The translations under genes were made by a program, and so were the position numbers. This document shows positions 36,344 through 45,494 of a DNA stretch of 64,000 nucleotides, piece after piece (position 1 is the first letter of the stretch; each line of letters starts with the position of its first letter). This DNA comes from Bhargavaea ginsengi. GTDB taxonomy: Bacteria; Bacillota; Bacilli; Bacillales_A; Planococcaceae. Location of the stretch: assembly GCF_900109165.1 (NCBI RefSeq), contig NZ_FNZF01000003.1, positions 372,001 through 436,000 on the forward strand. Direction: 5' to 3'. The notes beneath the pieces are model-generated. The model saw only the letters and a list, made by a program, of their open reading frames with translations. It was not told the DNA's origin and searched no databases.

Positions 36344-37255
36344 TCAGTATCGCTTCTGGAATTTATTCCGGATCAGGACAGCAATCGAATTCATCAAAAG
36401 CAGGAACGCCATAAGAACAATGATGCCCGCTGAGGCAACTTGCTGGAAGTCAGCCTGCGGCCGCTTCGCCCAGTCGTAGATCTGCATCGGAAGCGCAGTG
36501 AACGTATCCATGACGCCGGACGGCAGAAACTGGATGATGACCGGCACACCGATGACGATGAGCGGTGCAGTTTCACCAATCGCGCGGGACAGGGCGAGAA
36601 TGCTGCCCGTCAGGATGCCCGGGATTGCACTCGGAAGCACAACACGGACGATTGTCTGCCATTTTGTCGCACCCATCCCGTAGGATGCTTCACGCACGTG
36701 CTGGGGCACAGCGCGGATTGCTTCCTGCGCAGCCACGATGATGACCGGAAGGATGAGCAGGCTCATTGTGAAGCCTGCAGCCAGGATGCTGTTGCCGAGG
36801 GCGAGCGCCCGTACGAAGATTGTCAGGCCGAGAAGACCGAAGACGACGGACGGAACGCCGGCCAGGTTCGAGATGTTCATGCGGATAAAATCATTGACCC
36901 GATTTTTCTTGGCGTATTCCTCCAGGTAGATCGCCGTGCCGATACCGAGGAACATCGAAACCGGTGCGACGACAGCCATGAGCCAGAGCGATCCGACAAG
37001 TGCGGCCTTGATGCCGGCCTTCTCGGGGAATCGCGATGCGAAGTTCTGGAAAAAGTCCAGGGACAGGAAGCCGAGGCCCTGTGACAGGATTCTGTAGAAC
37101 AGGATACCGAGCACAAGCAGTGCTACAAGCGTCGCCATGAAGAACAACGTTTTGAAAACCGTGTTTGTGATTTTCCGGCCGTCCATCCGTTTGGACACGG
37201 AAGCCGGATCGATAAAGCGTTTGTTAGCGCCGGGCTGCTGTTCGGTGATTCTCAT
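36344..37255 (-). CDS. pstA: Phosphate ABC transporter permease PstA
   Basis: This 303-residue permease has about six helices, and its cytoplasmic EAA-type loop reads [26 protein letters not shown]. It starts one base after the pstC stop, so the two are tightly coupled. It forms the phosphate channel with PstC. Confidence 0.96.
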   Translation of the reverse strand: MRITEQQPGANKRFIDPASVSKRMDGRKITNTVFKTLFFMATLVALLVLGILFYRILSQGLGFLSLDFFQNFASRFPEKAGIKAALVGSLWLMAVVAPVSMFLGIGTAIYLEEYAKKNRVNDFIRMNISNLAGVPSVVFGLLGLTIFVRALALGNSILAAGFTMSLLILPVIIVAAQEAIRAVPQHVREASYGMGATKWQTIVRVVLPSAIPGILTGSILALSRAIGETAPLIVIGVPVIIQFLPSGVMDTFTALPMQIYDWAKRPQADFQQVASAGIIVLMAFLLLMNSIAVLIRNKFQKRY

Positions 37256-37256
37256 A

Positions 37257-38207
37257 TCAGTACGCCTCCCTGAATCGTTTCGTAATGCGGTTCGCCAGGA
37301 AGTTCATCAGGAGCGTGAAGAGGAACAGTGTGAAGCCGACCGCGTAGATCGAATAGTAGATCGGCGTGCCGTAGCCTGCGTCACCTGTGGAGACCTGCAC
37401 GATATAAGCGGTCATTGTCTGGATGGAGCCCGTGAAGTCCGCATCGAAGCGCGGCGTCGAACCGCCTGCGAGCGATACGATCATCGTTTCTCCGATTGCG
37501 CGCGATGTTGCCAGAACGACAGATGCGAGGATTCCGGACAGGGCAGCAGGGAGGACAACCTTCATCGCGACCTCGAATTTCGTCGCGCCCATTGCAAGCG
37601 CCCCTTCCCGCATGGCGTTAGGCACGGCACTCATCGCATCTTCGGAAAGTGAAGCGATCATGGGGATGATCATAAATCCGACCACGATACCGGGGCTGAG
37701 GGCATTGAAGATCTTCAGGTCCGGAATGATCGTCTGCAGAACCGGAGTCACAAATGTCAGGGCGAAGAAGCCATAGACGATCGTCGGAACGCCCGCCAAT
37801 ACCTCAAGAACCGGCTTGATGATGCGGCGCGCGGTATCTGAAGCATATTCGCTCAGGTAGATCGCGGCTGCAAGGCCGATCGGCACTGCGACGACCACGG
37901 CAATCAGTGTGATCTTGAGCGTGCCTACAATCAGCGGCAGAATGCCGAATCTTGGCTCCTTATTGGAGAACGGCAGCCATTCCGTACCGAAGATGAACGA
38001 CAGGATCGGCACTTGCCTGAAGAATGTCACCGTCTCGAAGATCAGTGTCGCGACAATTCCGATGGTCGTCAGCACAGAGACGCCAGCGATCATGAAGAGA
38101 ATGATCGGGATGATTTTCTCGATGACTTTTTTTCGTTTGTTGTTTCCCGCTTTGGCGATAAGTTCCTGTACGGATGCCCGTTCCCGGGGTGTCGGATTTA
38201 CCATCAT
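37257..38207 (-). CDS. pstC: Phosphate ABC transporter permease PstC
   Basis: This 316-residue permease has six main helices and the EAA loop EGALAMGATKFEVAMKVVLPAALSGI. A cytoplasmic N-terminal segment (NPTPRERASVQELIAKAGNNKRKK) precedes helix 1. The gene follows pstS after an 81-base gap that holds a stem-loop, which fits higher expression of the binding protein. Confidence 0.96.
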   Translation of the reverse strand: MMVNPTPRERASVQELIAKAGNNKRKKVIEKIIPIILFMIAGVSVLTTIGIVATLIFETVTFFRQVPILSFIFGTEWLPFSNKEPRFGILPLIVGTLKITLIAVVVAVPIGLAAAIYLSEYASDTARRIIKPVLEVLAGVPTIVYGFFALTFVTPVLQTIIPDLKIFNALSPGIVVGFMIIPMIASLSEDAMSAVPNAMREGALAMGATKFEVAMKVVLPAALSGILASVVLATSRAIGETMIVSLAGGSTPRFDADFTGSIQTMTAYIVQVSTGDAGYGTPIYYSIYAVGFTLFLFTLLMNFLANRITKRFREAY

Positions 38208-38235
38208 TTACCTCCATTTATTTGGAAAGCAGAAA

Positions 38236-38264
38236 GAAATGAGCAGCGGATTGCCGCTCATTTT
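38236..38264 (-). terminator. Stem-loop between pstS and pstC
   Basis: An imperfect hairpin (AAATGAGCGG ... CCGCTGCTCATTT on the minus strand) followed by a T-rich stretch probably attenuates transcription or protects pstS mRNA. Confidence 0.6.
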
Positions 38265-38288
38265 CCCTGCAGAGAGATTAAAGTCAGT

Positions 38289-39290
38289 TTAGTTTTTGAA
38301 TTCTTCAAGCTTTGTAATCTGTTCGTCGGAAACTTCCTGTGGAAGGCTGACATAGCCGACTGCTTCAGCCATGTCACCGGCGTTTTCCAGTGCGAACTCA
38401 AAGAAATCATAAGTTGCTGCATCGTTCTGGAGCGATTCGTTGCTTACGTATGTGTAAAGCGGACGGGACAGCGGCGAGTATTCACCGGACTCGATCGTTT
38501 CGTTCGTTGGTTCTACACCATCGATTGCAACTGCTGTGATTGTGTCCTGGTTGGCCACGTAGTACGAGTATCCAAAGAAGCCGATTGCGTTCTTGTCACC
38601 CTGTACGCCCTGTACGAGGACGTTGTCGTCTTCAGAGAGTGTTGCGTCCTGGACCATGTCTTCTTCTTCAAGGATGACTTCGTTGAAGTAGTCATACGTA
38701 CCGGAGTCTGTACCAGGGGAGTAGAAGACGATTTCTTCTTCAGGCCATTCCGGATTGATGTCGGACCATTTCTTGGTTGTACCGTCTTCAACCCAGATCT
38801 TTTTCAGGTCTTCAACCGTCAGTTCCGTTGCCCAGTCGTTCTCAGAGTTGACGACCACTGTCAGGCCATCATAAGCGAGAAGGAATTCAGTGTAGTCGAC
38901 GCCTGCTTCTTCAAGCTTCTGCTTTTCTTCGTCTTTGATCTCACGGGATGCGTTCGAGAAGTCAGTCTCGCCTGCGATGAATTTCTCCATTCCGCCACCC
39001 GTACCGGATACACCGACGGTTACCTGGACGTCAGTTCCGCTTGCTGCATATTCTTCGACGAGGGCTTCCATGACCGGCGCGACTGTACTCGAGCCATCAC
39101 CGGAAACTTGGCCTTCAACTGCTTCTTCAGAAGACTGATCTGCAGATTCGCTTGCCGTGCCGCTTTCAGCTGCCTGTTCTTCAGTTGCTTCATCTGTTGC
39201 TGCATCTTCTTCTGCGTCGCTTCCGCATGCGCCAAGCAGCAGAGCTGATGAGACGACAGTGAGTCCGAGATAGTGTTTCCAGCTTTTCAT
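38289..39290 (-). CDS. pstS: Phosphate-binding lipoprotein PstS
   Basis: This 333-residue secreted lipoprotein has the signal peptide SSALLLGACGS with the lipobox cysteine at about residue 22, then a long acidic, serine/threonine-rich linker to about residue 65. The binding domain has the PstS signature GDGSSTVAPVMEAL and VSGTGGGMEKFIAGETDFSNASR, followed by SPGTDSGTYDYFNEV. It delivers phosphate to PstCAB. Pho-box-like repeats lie upstream. Confidence 0.97.
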   Translation of the reverse strand: MKSWKHYLGLTVVSSALLLGACGSDAEEDAATDEATEEQAAESGTASESADQSSEEAVEGQVSGDGSSTVAPVMEALVEEYAASGTDVQVTVGVSGTGGGMEKFIAGETDFSNASREIKDEEKQKLEEAGVDYTEFLLAYDGLTVVVNSENDWATELTVEDLKKIWVEDGTTKKWSDINPEWPEEEIVFYSPGTDSGTYDYFNEVILEEEDMVQDATLSEDDNVLVQGVQGDKNAIGFFGYSYYVANQDTITAVAIDGVEPTNETIESGEYSPLSRPLYTYVSNESLQNDAATYDFFEFALENAGDMAEAVGYVSLPQEVSDEQITKLEEFKN

Positions 39291-39362
39291 GTAAATGTTC
39301 CCCCTGTTAATCGTAGTCGTTTTGTTTACAGTCCCTACTTTATCAGCGGGTTATTGAGGGGA

Positions 39363-39390
39363 AATGAATAGACTGTAAAGGATTTGTTAA
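39363..39390 (-). promoter_or_regulatory. PhoP (Pho box) repeats upstream of pstS
   Basis: Read on the minus strand, TTAACA, TTTACA and TTCATT occur with an 11-base period (39385-39390, 39374-39379, 39363-39368). This is the TTAACA-like direct repeat layout bound by PhoP in Bacillus. A phosphate-starvation promoter is expected just downstream. Confidence 0.78.
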
Positions 39391-39420
39391 GGTGAAAATG
39401 AAGAGGATTTACAAAGTTAA

Positions 39421-39655
39421 CAGAGTGCGAGGAAAGACGGCATGACGGCGTTCCGGGAATCCGGCCGATATTCGTTCTATGCCCTTAGAAGGGCCGTAAT
39501 AGAGAATGAATAAGACTATCGAATTAGGAATCCGGTTTTGCATAACAGGAAATATGGATGAGGAGGAATAGGGAGAATCGCGGTCAGAAAGTCGTATATT
39601 CATGGAATTGAATACAGGTCTATGAGACTGATTCGACCTCCTATTTGAAGCCATT
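39421..39655. other. Non-coding stretch upstream of pstS
   Basis: Apart from the Pho box and the following terminator I see no gene in this AT-rich interval between pstS and the SDR gene. A minus-strand frame reaching into it from the SDR gene is out of frame and has no family resemblance. Confidence 0.5.
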
Positions 39656-39659
39656 ATAG

Positions 39660-39695
39660 AAAAAAGACTGATCAGCTTTGCAATCAGTCTTTTTT
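39660..39695 (-). terminator. Terminator of the SDR gene
   Basis: The stem AAAAAAGACTGAT / ATCAGTCTTTTTT has T runs on both sides and lies just past the SDR stop. Confidence 0.92.
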
Positions 39696-39703
39696 CATCA
39701 ATA

Positions 39704-40465
39704 TCAGAATGCCGCAGTCCATCCGCCGTCCGCGACGATGACCGTGCCGTTGACGAAGCTGGATTCATCAGAGGCGAGGAAGAGGGCGACACGGGCAATC
39801 TCATCCGGCCGGCCGATGCGCGGCATGACTTCCTGAACCGCCTTGGTGCGTGAAGCACCGAACTCATTGAAGCCCTGCATCGAGGAAGCGATGTTTGTCG
39901 CCACGCCGCCCGGTGCGATGGCGTTGCAGCGGATGCCTTTCTCCGCATACATATAACCGGTGTTCTTCGTTAGGCCGACAACCGCGTGCTTGGATGCCCC
40001 GTAGGCAGCTCCGGCGTGTGCACCGTTCAGGCCGCCCGTCGAGGCGATGTTGATGATGACACCCCACTCTTTTTCGAGGAAGATAGGGATCGCCTTGCGC
40101 ATAGCCCGCATGACACCTTTTGTGTTCACGTCGAAGATCATATCCCAGCGCTCGTCCTGAATGTCGCCGACCGCTTCAAATCCGTCCATGATGCCAGCGT
40201 TGTTGACGAGGATGTCCAGCGTTCCGTATTCGGAAACGGCCGCATCGATCATGGCGTCTACGTCTTCCTGGTTGGCTACGTTCGCGCTCACCGCTTTTGC
40301 TGTGCCACCCTGAGCGATGATGCCTTCCGTGACCGCCTCTGCACCTTCCAGATTCAGATCCGCCACGATGACTTTCGCGCCTTCCCTGGCATACAGTTCT
40401 GCAATTGATTTCCCCATGCCGGATGCCGCTCCCGTTACGACCGCCACTTTGTTTTCAAGTTTCAT
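39704..40465 (-). CDS. SDR-family oxidoreductase
   Basis: This 253-residue short-chain dehydrogenase has the cofactor motif VTGAASGMGKSIA, the NNAG motif LVNNAGIMDG, and the catalytic Ser-Tyr-Lys in INIASTGG and YGASKHAV. The aspartate after strand 2 (VADLN) points to NAD(H) preference. The substrate is unknown. The start at 40465 has GGAGGGG 6 bases upstream; the frame begins 5 codons earlier without support. Confidence 0.9.
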   Translation of the reverse strand: MKLENKVAVVTGAASGMGKSIAELYAREGAKVIVADLNLEGAEAVTEGIIAQGGTAKAVSANVANQEDVDAMIDAAVSEYGTLDILVNNAGIMDGFEAVGDIQDERWDMIFDVNTKGVMRAMRKAIPIFLEKEWGVIINIASTGGLNGAHAGAAYGASKHAVVGLTKNTGYMYAEKGIRCNAIAPGGVATNIASSMQGFNEFGASRTKAVQEVMPRIGRPDEIARVALFLASDESSFVNGTVIVADGGWTAAF

Positions 40466-40647
40466 ATTTGTCCCCTCCACTTCTTATCCTTCTGACTCTC
40501 TCTTCATTATAGCGACCCTTTTTTTATAAAGTCATTTTAAACATGCTCCCTCCAAACTGACCCCTTCCAGTTACACAAAATTGAACCTTTTCATAAGCCA
40601 GCAATCCGGTATGATAAATCATATCTTTCAGAAAAGAAGGGGTCATC

Positions 40648-41187
40648 ATGCAGAAAACACATCCGGTTTCCGTCACACGGAACAAAACATACGATATGAT
40701 CATCTCCGGCATGCTCATTGCGCTTGTCTTTACCGCAACGCTGCTGCTCAACATCAAGCTTCCAATCACCGCGAACGGCGGGCTCGTCCATCTCGGCACG
40801 GCCATGCTATTCATTTCTTCCATTCTGTTTGGTCCAAAAAAGGGCGCGATCGCAGGCGGCGTCGGGATGGGACTCTTCGACCTCGTCTCCGGCTGGACGC
40901 TGTGGGCTCCGTTCACACTGCTTACGCGTGGCCTGCAGGGCTACATCGTCGGGAAAATTGCATGGTCCGGCGGCCGTGAAGGCAAAAGCCCGGTCTTCAA
41001 TACGATTGCAGCGATTGTCTCGCTGCCGTTCATGCTGGCGGGCTACTACCTGTGTGAAGCCGTCCTGTTCAGCAACTGGATCATTCCGGCTGCCTCGATC
41101 CCGGGCAACATCACCCAGAACGTTGTCGGCCTGATCGTTGCGATTCCGGTGTGTATCGCACTCAAGAAAGTCCCGGCTTTTAAATAA
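40648..41187 (+). CDS. ECF transporter S component
   Basis: This 179-residue membrane protein of about five or six helices has the pattern of the ECF riboflavin-S-like family: MLIALVFTATLLLNIKLPITANGGLVHLGTAMLFISSILFGPKKGAIAGGVGMGLFDLVSG. It would take up a vitamin through the shared ECF module. The substrate is not known, and no riboswitch that would name it is visible in the 160 bases upstream. Confidence 0.85.
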   Translation: MQKTHPVSVTRNKTYDMIISGMLIALVFTATLLLNIKLPITANGGLVHLGTAMLFISSILFGPKKGAIAGGVGMGLFDLVSGWTLWAPFTLLTRGLQGYIVGKIAWSGGREGKSPVFNTIAAIVSLPFMLAGYYLCEAVLFSNWIIPAASIPGNITQNVVGLIVAIPVCIALKKVPAFK

Positions 41188-41188
41188 C

Positions 41189-41222
41189 AAAAAGCGCTGT
41201 TCCATGCGGAACAGCGCTTTTT
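41189..41222. terminator. Bidirectional terminator between ECF S gene and mqo
   Basis: The perfect stem AAAAAGCGCTGTTCC / GGAACAGCGCTTTTT serves both convergent genes. Confidence 0.95.
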
Positions 41223-41228
41223 CTATGA

Positions 41229-42734
41229 TCAGTTATGGACAGCTTCTTTTTCGTTTTCATTCAGGCCGAGCACTTCGGCCGTTTCCGAATGGACTTTCTC
41301 GAACACTTCCGGATTCTCCGAGAGTGAAATGCCGTAGGAAGGAACCATTTCCTTGATCTTCGGTTCCCATTCGCCGTACTGCTCAGGGAAGCAGCGCTCG
41401 AGGATTTCGAGCATGACATGGACCGCGGTGGATGCACCCGGGGATGCGCCAAGAAGCGCCGCGACCGATCCATCCTGTGCCGTTACGACTTCTGTTCCGA
41501 ACTGAAGTGTGCCCTTGCCGCCTTGCTCGGTGTCTTTGATAACCTGGACACGCTGGCCGGCGATGACAACATCCCAATCCTCGCTTTTCGCGTTGGGAAT
41601 GAACTCACGCAACACATCGATGCGCTGTTCCTGGTTCAGCATGAGCTGCTCAATCAGGTACTTCGTCAGCTTCAGTTCTTTCGCGCCTGCGGACAGCATC
41701 GTCAGCAGGTTGTTCGGCTTCACGGACTTGACGAGGTCAAGATAGGAACCTGTCTTCAGGAACTTCGGCGAGAAGCCTGCGTAAGGCCCGAAGAGAAGGG
41801 AGCGCTTGCCGTCGATATAGCGGGTGTCAAGGTGAGGCACAGACATCGGCGGCGCGCCGACCTTGGCCTTGCCGTATACTTTCGAGCGGTGCTGCTCGAT
41901 GACTTCTGGATTGTTGCAGACGAGGAACAGTCCGCTTACAGGGAAGCCGCCGATATGCTTGGATTCAGGAATGCCTGTTTTTTGGAGCAGGTGAAGACTG
42001 CCGCCGCCCGCGCCGATAAAGACGAACTTCGCAGTGTGGTACTCCAGCTTGTTGCCATCGAGGTCACGGACCTTTACTTCCCATTTGTCGCCGGAACGGC
42101 GGATATCCTCGACACTGTGGCGGTAATCGACCGATACTTCCTGGCGCTGCAGGTGATCGATAAGGACACGTGTCAGTTCGCCGAAGTTAACGTCTGTGCC
42201 GGAGTCGATTTTCGTTGCCGCAATCGGCTCGTTGACATCGCGGCCTTCCATCATCAGAGGAATCCATTCCTTCAGCGTCTCCGGAGAGTCGCTGAATTCC
42301 ATTCCCCCGAACAGCGGATTGCCGGACAACGCTTCATAACGCTTTTTCAGGAAAGACACATTGTCCTCGCCTTCTACAAAGCTGATATGCGGAAGCGGCA
42401 TGATGAACTTCTCAGGATCCTGGATCAGATTGTTCTTGACCAGGTGTGCCCAGAACTGACGGGAAAGCTGGAACTGCTCGTTGACGCGGACCGCTTTCTT
42501 CGTCTCGACTGTACCGTCTTCTTTCTGGGGCGTATAGTTCAGCTCGCACAGGGCAGAGTGGCCTGTGCCTGCGTTGTTCCATTCATTGGAGCTTTCTTCC
42601 CCCGGTTTATCCAGTTTCTCAAACACCTTGATCTTCATGTCCGGCGAGAGCTCTTTCAGCAAGGATCCCAAAGTCGCGCTCATGATACCGGCACCGATCA
42701 AAATCACATCTGTCTGCTTTTGCATGCTGCTCAT
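41229..42734 (-). CDS. mqo: Malate:quinone oxidoreductase
   Basis: This 501-residue FAD protein oxidises malate to oxaloacetate and passes electrons to quinone at the membrane. It has the FAD motif [20 protein letters not shown], the Mqo signature [21 protein letters not shown], the segment [22 protein letters not shown] and a C-terminal [19 protein letters not shown]. The length is normal. A TATAAT-like -10 lies near 42840-42845. A 448-codon frame on the other strand is a shadow. Confidence 0.96.
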   Translation of the reverse strand: MSSMQKQTDVILIGAGIMSATLGSLLKELSPDMKIKVFEKLDKPGEESSNEWNNAGTGHSALCELNYTPQKEDGTVETKKAVRVNEQFQLSRQFWAHLVKNNLIQDPEKFIMPLPHISFVEGEDNVSFLKKRYEALSGNPLFGGMEFSDSPETLKEWIPLMMEGRDVNEPIAATKIDSGTDVNFGELTRVLIDHLQRQEVSVDYRHSVEDIRRSGDKWEVKVRDLDGNKLEYHTAKFVFIGAGGGSLHLLQKTGIPESKHIGGFPVSGLFLVCNNPEVIEQHRSKVYGKAKVGAPPMSVPHLDTRYIDGKRSLLFGPYAGFSPKFLKTGSYLDLVKSVKPNNLLTMLSAGAKELKLTKYLIEQLMLNQEQRIDVLREFIPNAKSEDWDVVIAGQRVQVIKDTEQGGKGTLQFGTEVVTAQDGSVAALLGASPGASTAVHVMLEILERCFPEQYGEWEPKIKEMVPSYGISLSENPEVFEKVHSETAEVLGLNENEKEAVHN

Positions 42735-43018
42735 GACAACCTTCCTTATCCCCTGGATTTATAATTTAATAACAGAGCTCCTGCTCCGGTGACCAACAGG
42801 CACCGGCCGGGAACACATTTAGGTTTATTCTCAATCTTCATTATAACATAGTTCGACAATTGACTTTCCTATTTACTGCCGATTGCATACAGTACAATTA
42901 TACCTTTTTTGTGTGTCAAATCAGGCCTCTCGGGCTGAACAAGGAACACACCGCCTGAAATAGCATTCAACTGTACAGAATAGAAAAGGCTTTCATCCGC
43001 ATGATACGGATGAAAGCC
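42735..43018. promoter_or_regulatory. mqo upstream region
   Basis: This 284-base gap holds a TATAAT on the minus strand (42840-42845) that could drive mqo. At its far end is the terminator of the DUF378 gene. No gene is seen. Confidence 0.45.
42984..43018 (-). terminator. Terminator of the DUF378 gene
   Basis: The 12-base-pair stem GGCTTTCATCCG / CGGATGAAAGCC is followed by TTTTC on the minus strand, about 70 bases past the stop. Confidence 0.82.
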
Positions 43019-43086
43019 GATGAGATCGCATTAACGCGGACGCACCCTACATTCTGCGCGAAGCCAAGCAGTGTTGATGATAACAA

Positions 43087-43419
43087 TCAATCGTTGTTAC
43101 GGTTGTCCTTTTTTAACTCACTGTCCCGCTCTTTACTGAAATCGGGCTCCTCACCGAATTCTGTGCGCAAATCCTGATTGGAGATTCTCGATGGCCGGTC
43201 AATGTTATCCATGGTGTCCATCTCTTCGCTCGGCTTAAACAACAGACCGATACAGATCAGGGCACTGATCCCGACAAGACCATAAACGACTCTCGATAAG
43301 AATGCATCTTGACCGCCAAACAAGCTTGCAACTAAATCAAACTGAAACAACCCAATCAATCCCCAGTTTATGCCGCCGATAATGAGGAGAGCCAGCGCAA
43401 TCCGTGAAAGCATGCTCAT
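43087..43419 (-). CDS. DUF378 small membrane protein
   Basis: This 110-residue protein has the DUF378 core in its first ~62 residues (two helices around INWGLIGLFQFDLVASLFGG) and a longer than usual charged C-terminal tail (EEMDTMDNIDRPSR ... SELKKDNRNND), probably cytoplasmic and disordered. The function is unknown. GGAGG precedes the ATG. Confidence 0.87.
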   Translation of the reverse strand: MSMLSRIALALLIIGGINWGLIGLFQFDLVASLFGGQDAFLSRVVYGLVGISALICIGLLFKPSEEMDTMDNIDRPSRISNQDLRTEFGEEPDFSKERDSELKKDNRNND

Positions 43420-43634
43420 ACTTTAAATCCTCCTTCCTGATTCGTATTTATCCTTTACCGAAACCCATTTTTAATACATATTTAATCGTGAAGAGAGGTA
43501 CTCAAATGATTTGAACTGGTCCACTTGCGAGCCGTTTCTCAGGACGGCTCTATAATCAAAATTTGTGATTCACCCGTAAAACAACGTATAGTAAGCATCA
43601 AACCAAACAATCCTCTGATAAAGGATGTGCACAC

Positions 43635-44342
43635 ATGCGGATCAATAAATACATCAGTGAATCGGGAAAAACATCCAGACGGGGTGCCGATAGGCTCATT
43701 GAAGAAGGACGGGTGACGATCAACGGCAAACGTGTCTCGATCGGCACCCAAGTCGAACCCGGTGATGATGTCCGGGTGGACGGGAACCCTGTCCGTGTAG
43801 CAAGAAACAATGTCTATCTTGCCCTGAATAAACCGGTAGGCATTACGAGTACAACTGAAAAGAGTGTTAAAGGAAATATTGTCGATCTGGTCAACCATCC
43901 ATTAAGAGTGTTTAATATCGGTCGCCTTGATAAAGATTCGGAGGGCCTGATTCTTCTTACGAATGATGGCGATATCGTCAATGAAATCCTCCGCTCCGAA
44001 AACAGGCATGAAAAAGAATACATCGTTTCAGTAGATAAACCGATCAACCCTGAATTCCTGAAGAACATGGAAGAGGGCGTCAAGATACTGGGGACCAAAA
44101 CACTTCCGTGCAAAACGGAACAATTATCAAAATACGATTTCAAAATCATTTTGACACAAGGGCTGAACCGTCAGATCCGCCGCATGTGCGAGGCGTTGGG
44201 ATATGAAGTGTACCGGCTGCAGAGAATCCGGATCATGAATATCCATCTGGGCAACCTTCCTCCCGGACAATGGAGAGACCTGTCCAAAAAAGAAAAGACG
44301 GCATTATTCAGAGAGCTGGATTACGAGCCGAAAGAATGGTAA
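43635..44342 (+). CDS. rluF: 23S rRNA pseudouridine synthase RluF-like
   Basis: This 235-residue protein has an S4 RNA-binding domain (residues ~1-55, [22 protein letters not shown]) and the pseudouridine synthase core with the catalytic aspartate in [17 protein letters not shown] and a later [15 protein letters not shown]. It is of the RluF type, which modifies 23S rRNA in the peptidyl-transferase region. The last ~20 codons and the terminator are duplicated at 50320-50446, so the present C terminus may be the copy brought by an insertion. Codon use is more AT-rich than in neighbouring core genes. Confidence 0.9.
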   Translation: MRINKYISESGKTSRRGADRLIEEGRVTINGKRVSIGTQVEPGDDVRVDGNPVRVARNNVYLALNKPVGITSTTEKSVKGNIVDLVNHPLRVFNIGRLDKDSEGLILLTNDGDIVNEILRSENRHEKEYIVSVDKPINPEFLKNMEEGVKILGTKTLPCKTEQLSKYDFKIILTQGLNRQIRRMCEALGYEVYRLQRIRIMNIHLGNLPPGQWRDLSKKEKTALFRELDYEPKEW

Positions 44343-44408
44343 TGGCATAGAACATAAAATGATCATCGGATTCTTGTCCAGTCAAAGGGACAGATCCGAT
44401 GATCATTT
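44283..44408. repeat. Direct repeat, left copy (rluF 3' end and terminator)
   Basis: This 126-base block covers the last codons of rluF, its stop and terminator. It is repeated in the same orientation at 50320-50445 with the same length and an estimated 85-90 percent identity by eye. It flanks the Rhs island and looks like an attachment site of an element that rebuilds rluF on integration. Confidence 0.85.
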
Positions 44409-44417
44409 TATTTTTTT
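44357..44417 (+). terminator. Terminator of rluF
   Basis: The stem AATGATCATCGGAT / ATCCGATGATCATT is followed by a T-rich run on the plus strand. Confidence 0.93.
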
Positions 44418-44426
44418 GCGCCTTTA

Positions 44427-44543
44427 GATTTCCGCTGCGGGCCCTCGCTACCGCGGGCGTTGCCTCAGCCTCCTCGAGCTCCGCTCTGCGGGGTCTTCGG
44501 TTAACGCTTTTCCTGCAGGTGTCTCAGGCCCTCCGCTACAATC
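44427..44543 (-). repeat. Dispersed intergenic repeat, copy A
   Basis: Read on the minus strand this ~117-base GC-rich block starts GATTGTAGCGGAGGGCC, carries GACCCCGCAG and CGAGGAGGCT, and ends AGCGGAAATC. A second copy lies at 61615-61710. The type is common between genes in Bacillales genomes. Here it cuts off the NlpC/P60 part of a hydrolase gene. Confidence 0.82.
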
Positions 44544-45156
44544 GGGCGAAAGCCCAGTGAACAAAGCTGGAACAGTCGAATCTGCCCCTTGCGATATCAC
44601 TCTGGTTTCTCCCTCCGCCGAAAATGTATTGGGAGTTGCCGATCCATTTTTGACCGACATCCACCACTTCAACTCCGCTAAGCCCTTCCGTTCCTCCAAT
44701 GGCCACGTAGCCCTTTACATAGGAATCTGCAAAGCCCATTACTTCTTCTACATACCAATCCGCATGATTATAGGCGAAGACTGCATCACGGATCCGGCCT
44801 TCCGAGGCGCCATTCGCAGCCAGGTACTTGGCTGCTGCAAAAACTGCATCCTCCAGATTATTCGGATCAGCCTTTCCATCGCCGTCACCATCGACTCCGT
44901 AACCGCCCTATCGCGCTATAGCAGCGCTACTGGTCAACTCAGATTGTGAAATATCTCCCTTCCCTAATCCCGAACATGTCGGATGCGACCAACCGACCCA
45001 GGTACACGGCATGAACTGCATATGCCCGGTAGCCCCTACGGGAGAGATCATCGGCTCAATTGTCGAGAATCGGGTTTCCACCCGATGATGGGCCGAAAGA
45101 AGGTTCCATGGCACTCCGTACTCTTCCTGTGTTGCTTCATAAACCGGAATGAACAC
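44536..45156 (-). pseudogene. CwlT-like lysozyme-NlpC/P60 hydrolase remnant
   Basis: One frame encodes a lysozyme-like part (VPWNLLSAHHRVETRF ... GATGHMQFMPCTWVGWS), a linker with [29 protein letters not shown], and the start of an NlpC/P60 domain with its cysteine in [12 protein letters not shown]. This is the layout of the two-domain CwlT/Orf14 hydrolases of conjugative elements. It is decayed: no N-terminal anchor, an in-frame TAG at 44908-44910 where a tyrosine codon is expected, and loss of the C-terminal half where the dispersed repeat begins. Confidence 0.83.
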
Positions 45157-45173
45157 TCCGTAATCTTAGGGGG

Positions 45174-45494
45174 TTAATCCTCTGGTACAACCATAACGCC
45201 CCATCCGTCTGATTGACCGTCAAAAGGTGTGGCGAGCTGATGAAGGCGTTCCTGAATCTCCACAATCGTGTCGTAGTCGAGATGCGTTACAACAAAGGCA
45301 TAGCAACTCCACTCACCTTCATCCTCTTCTATTTCGGCCGTAAAACCTTCTCTTTTGAGCGCTTTTAGGATTTTCTTTGCGCTTCGCTTGTCGGGACAGG
45401 ATATTGCAAAATCTAGGGGCTGAGGAATGCTAAAATCAATACCTTCGTCCTTTAACATTTGCAAAACCAGTCCATCGTCATCATTTGGAAACAC
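45174..45494 (-). CDS. RraB-domain protein, candidate immunity protein
   Basis: This 106-residue acidic protein matches the RraB (regulator of ribonuclease E activity B) family: VFPNDDDGLVLQMLKDEGID, PLDFAISCPDKRSAKKILKALKREGF and the C-terminal TPFDGQSDGWGVMV. The GTG at 45494 has GGAGGG 7 bases upstream and overlaps the leucine-rich-repeat gene by 14 bases. In this position, after an Rhs toxin-like gene, it may bind and block a nuclease. That role is inference from context. Confidence 0.78.
   Translation of the reverse strand: MFPNDDDGLVLQMLKDEGIDFSIPQPLDFAISCPDKRSAKKILKALKREGFTAEIEEDEGEWSCYAFVVTHLDYDTIVEIQERLHQLATPFDGQSDGWGVMVVPED

Noticed and set aside
39409-39948. 179-codon frame overlapping the SDR gene
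   Set aside because: It is out of frame with the SDR gene, arginine- and serine-rich, with no ribosome binding site.
41418-42764. 448-codon open frame opposite mqo
   Set aside because: It mirrors the mqo frame and has no recognisable domain; another shadow of GC-rich codon use.
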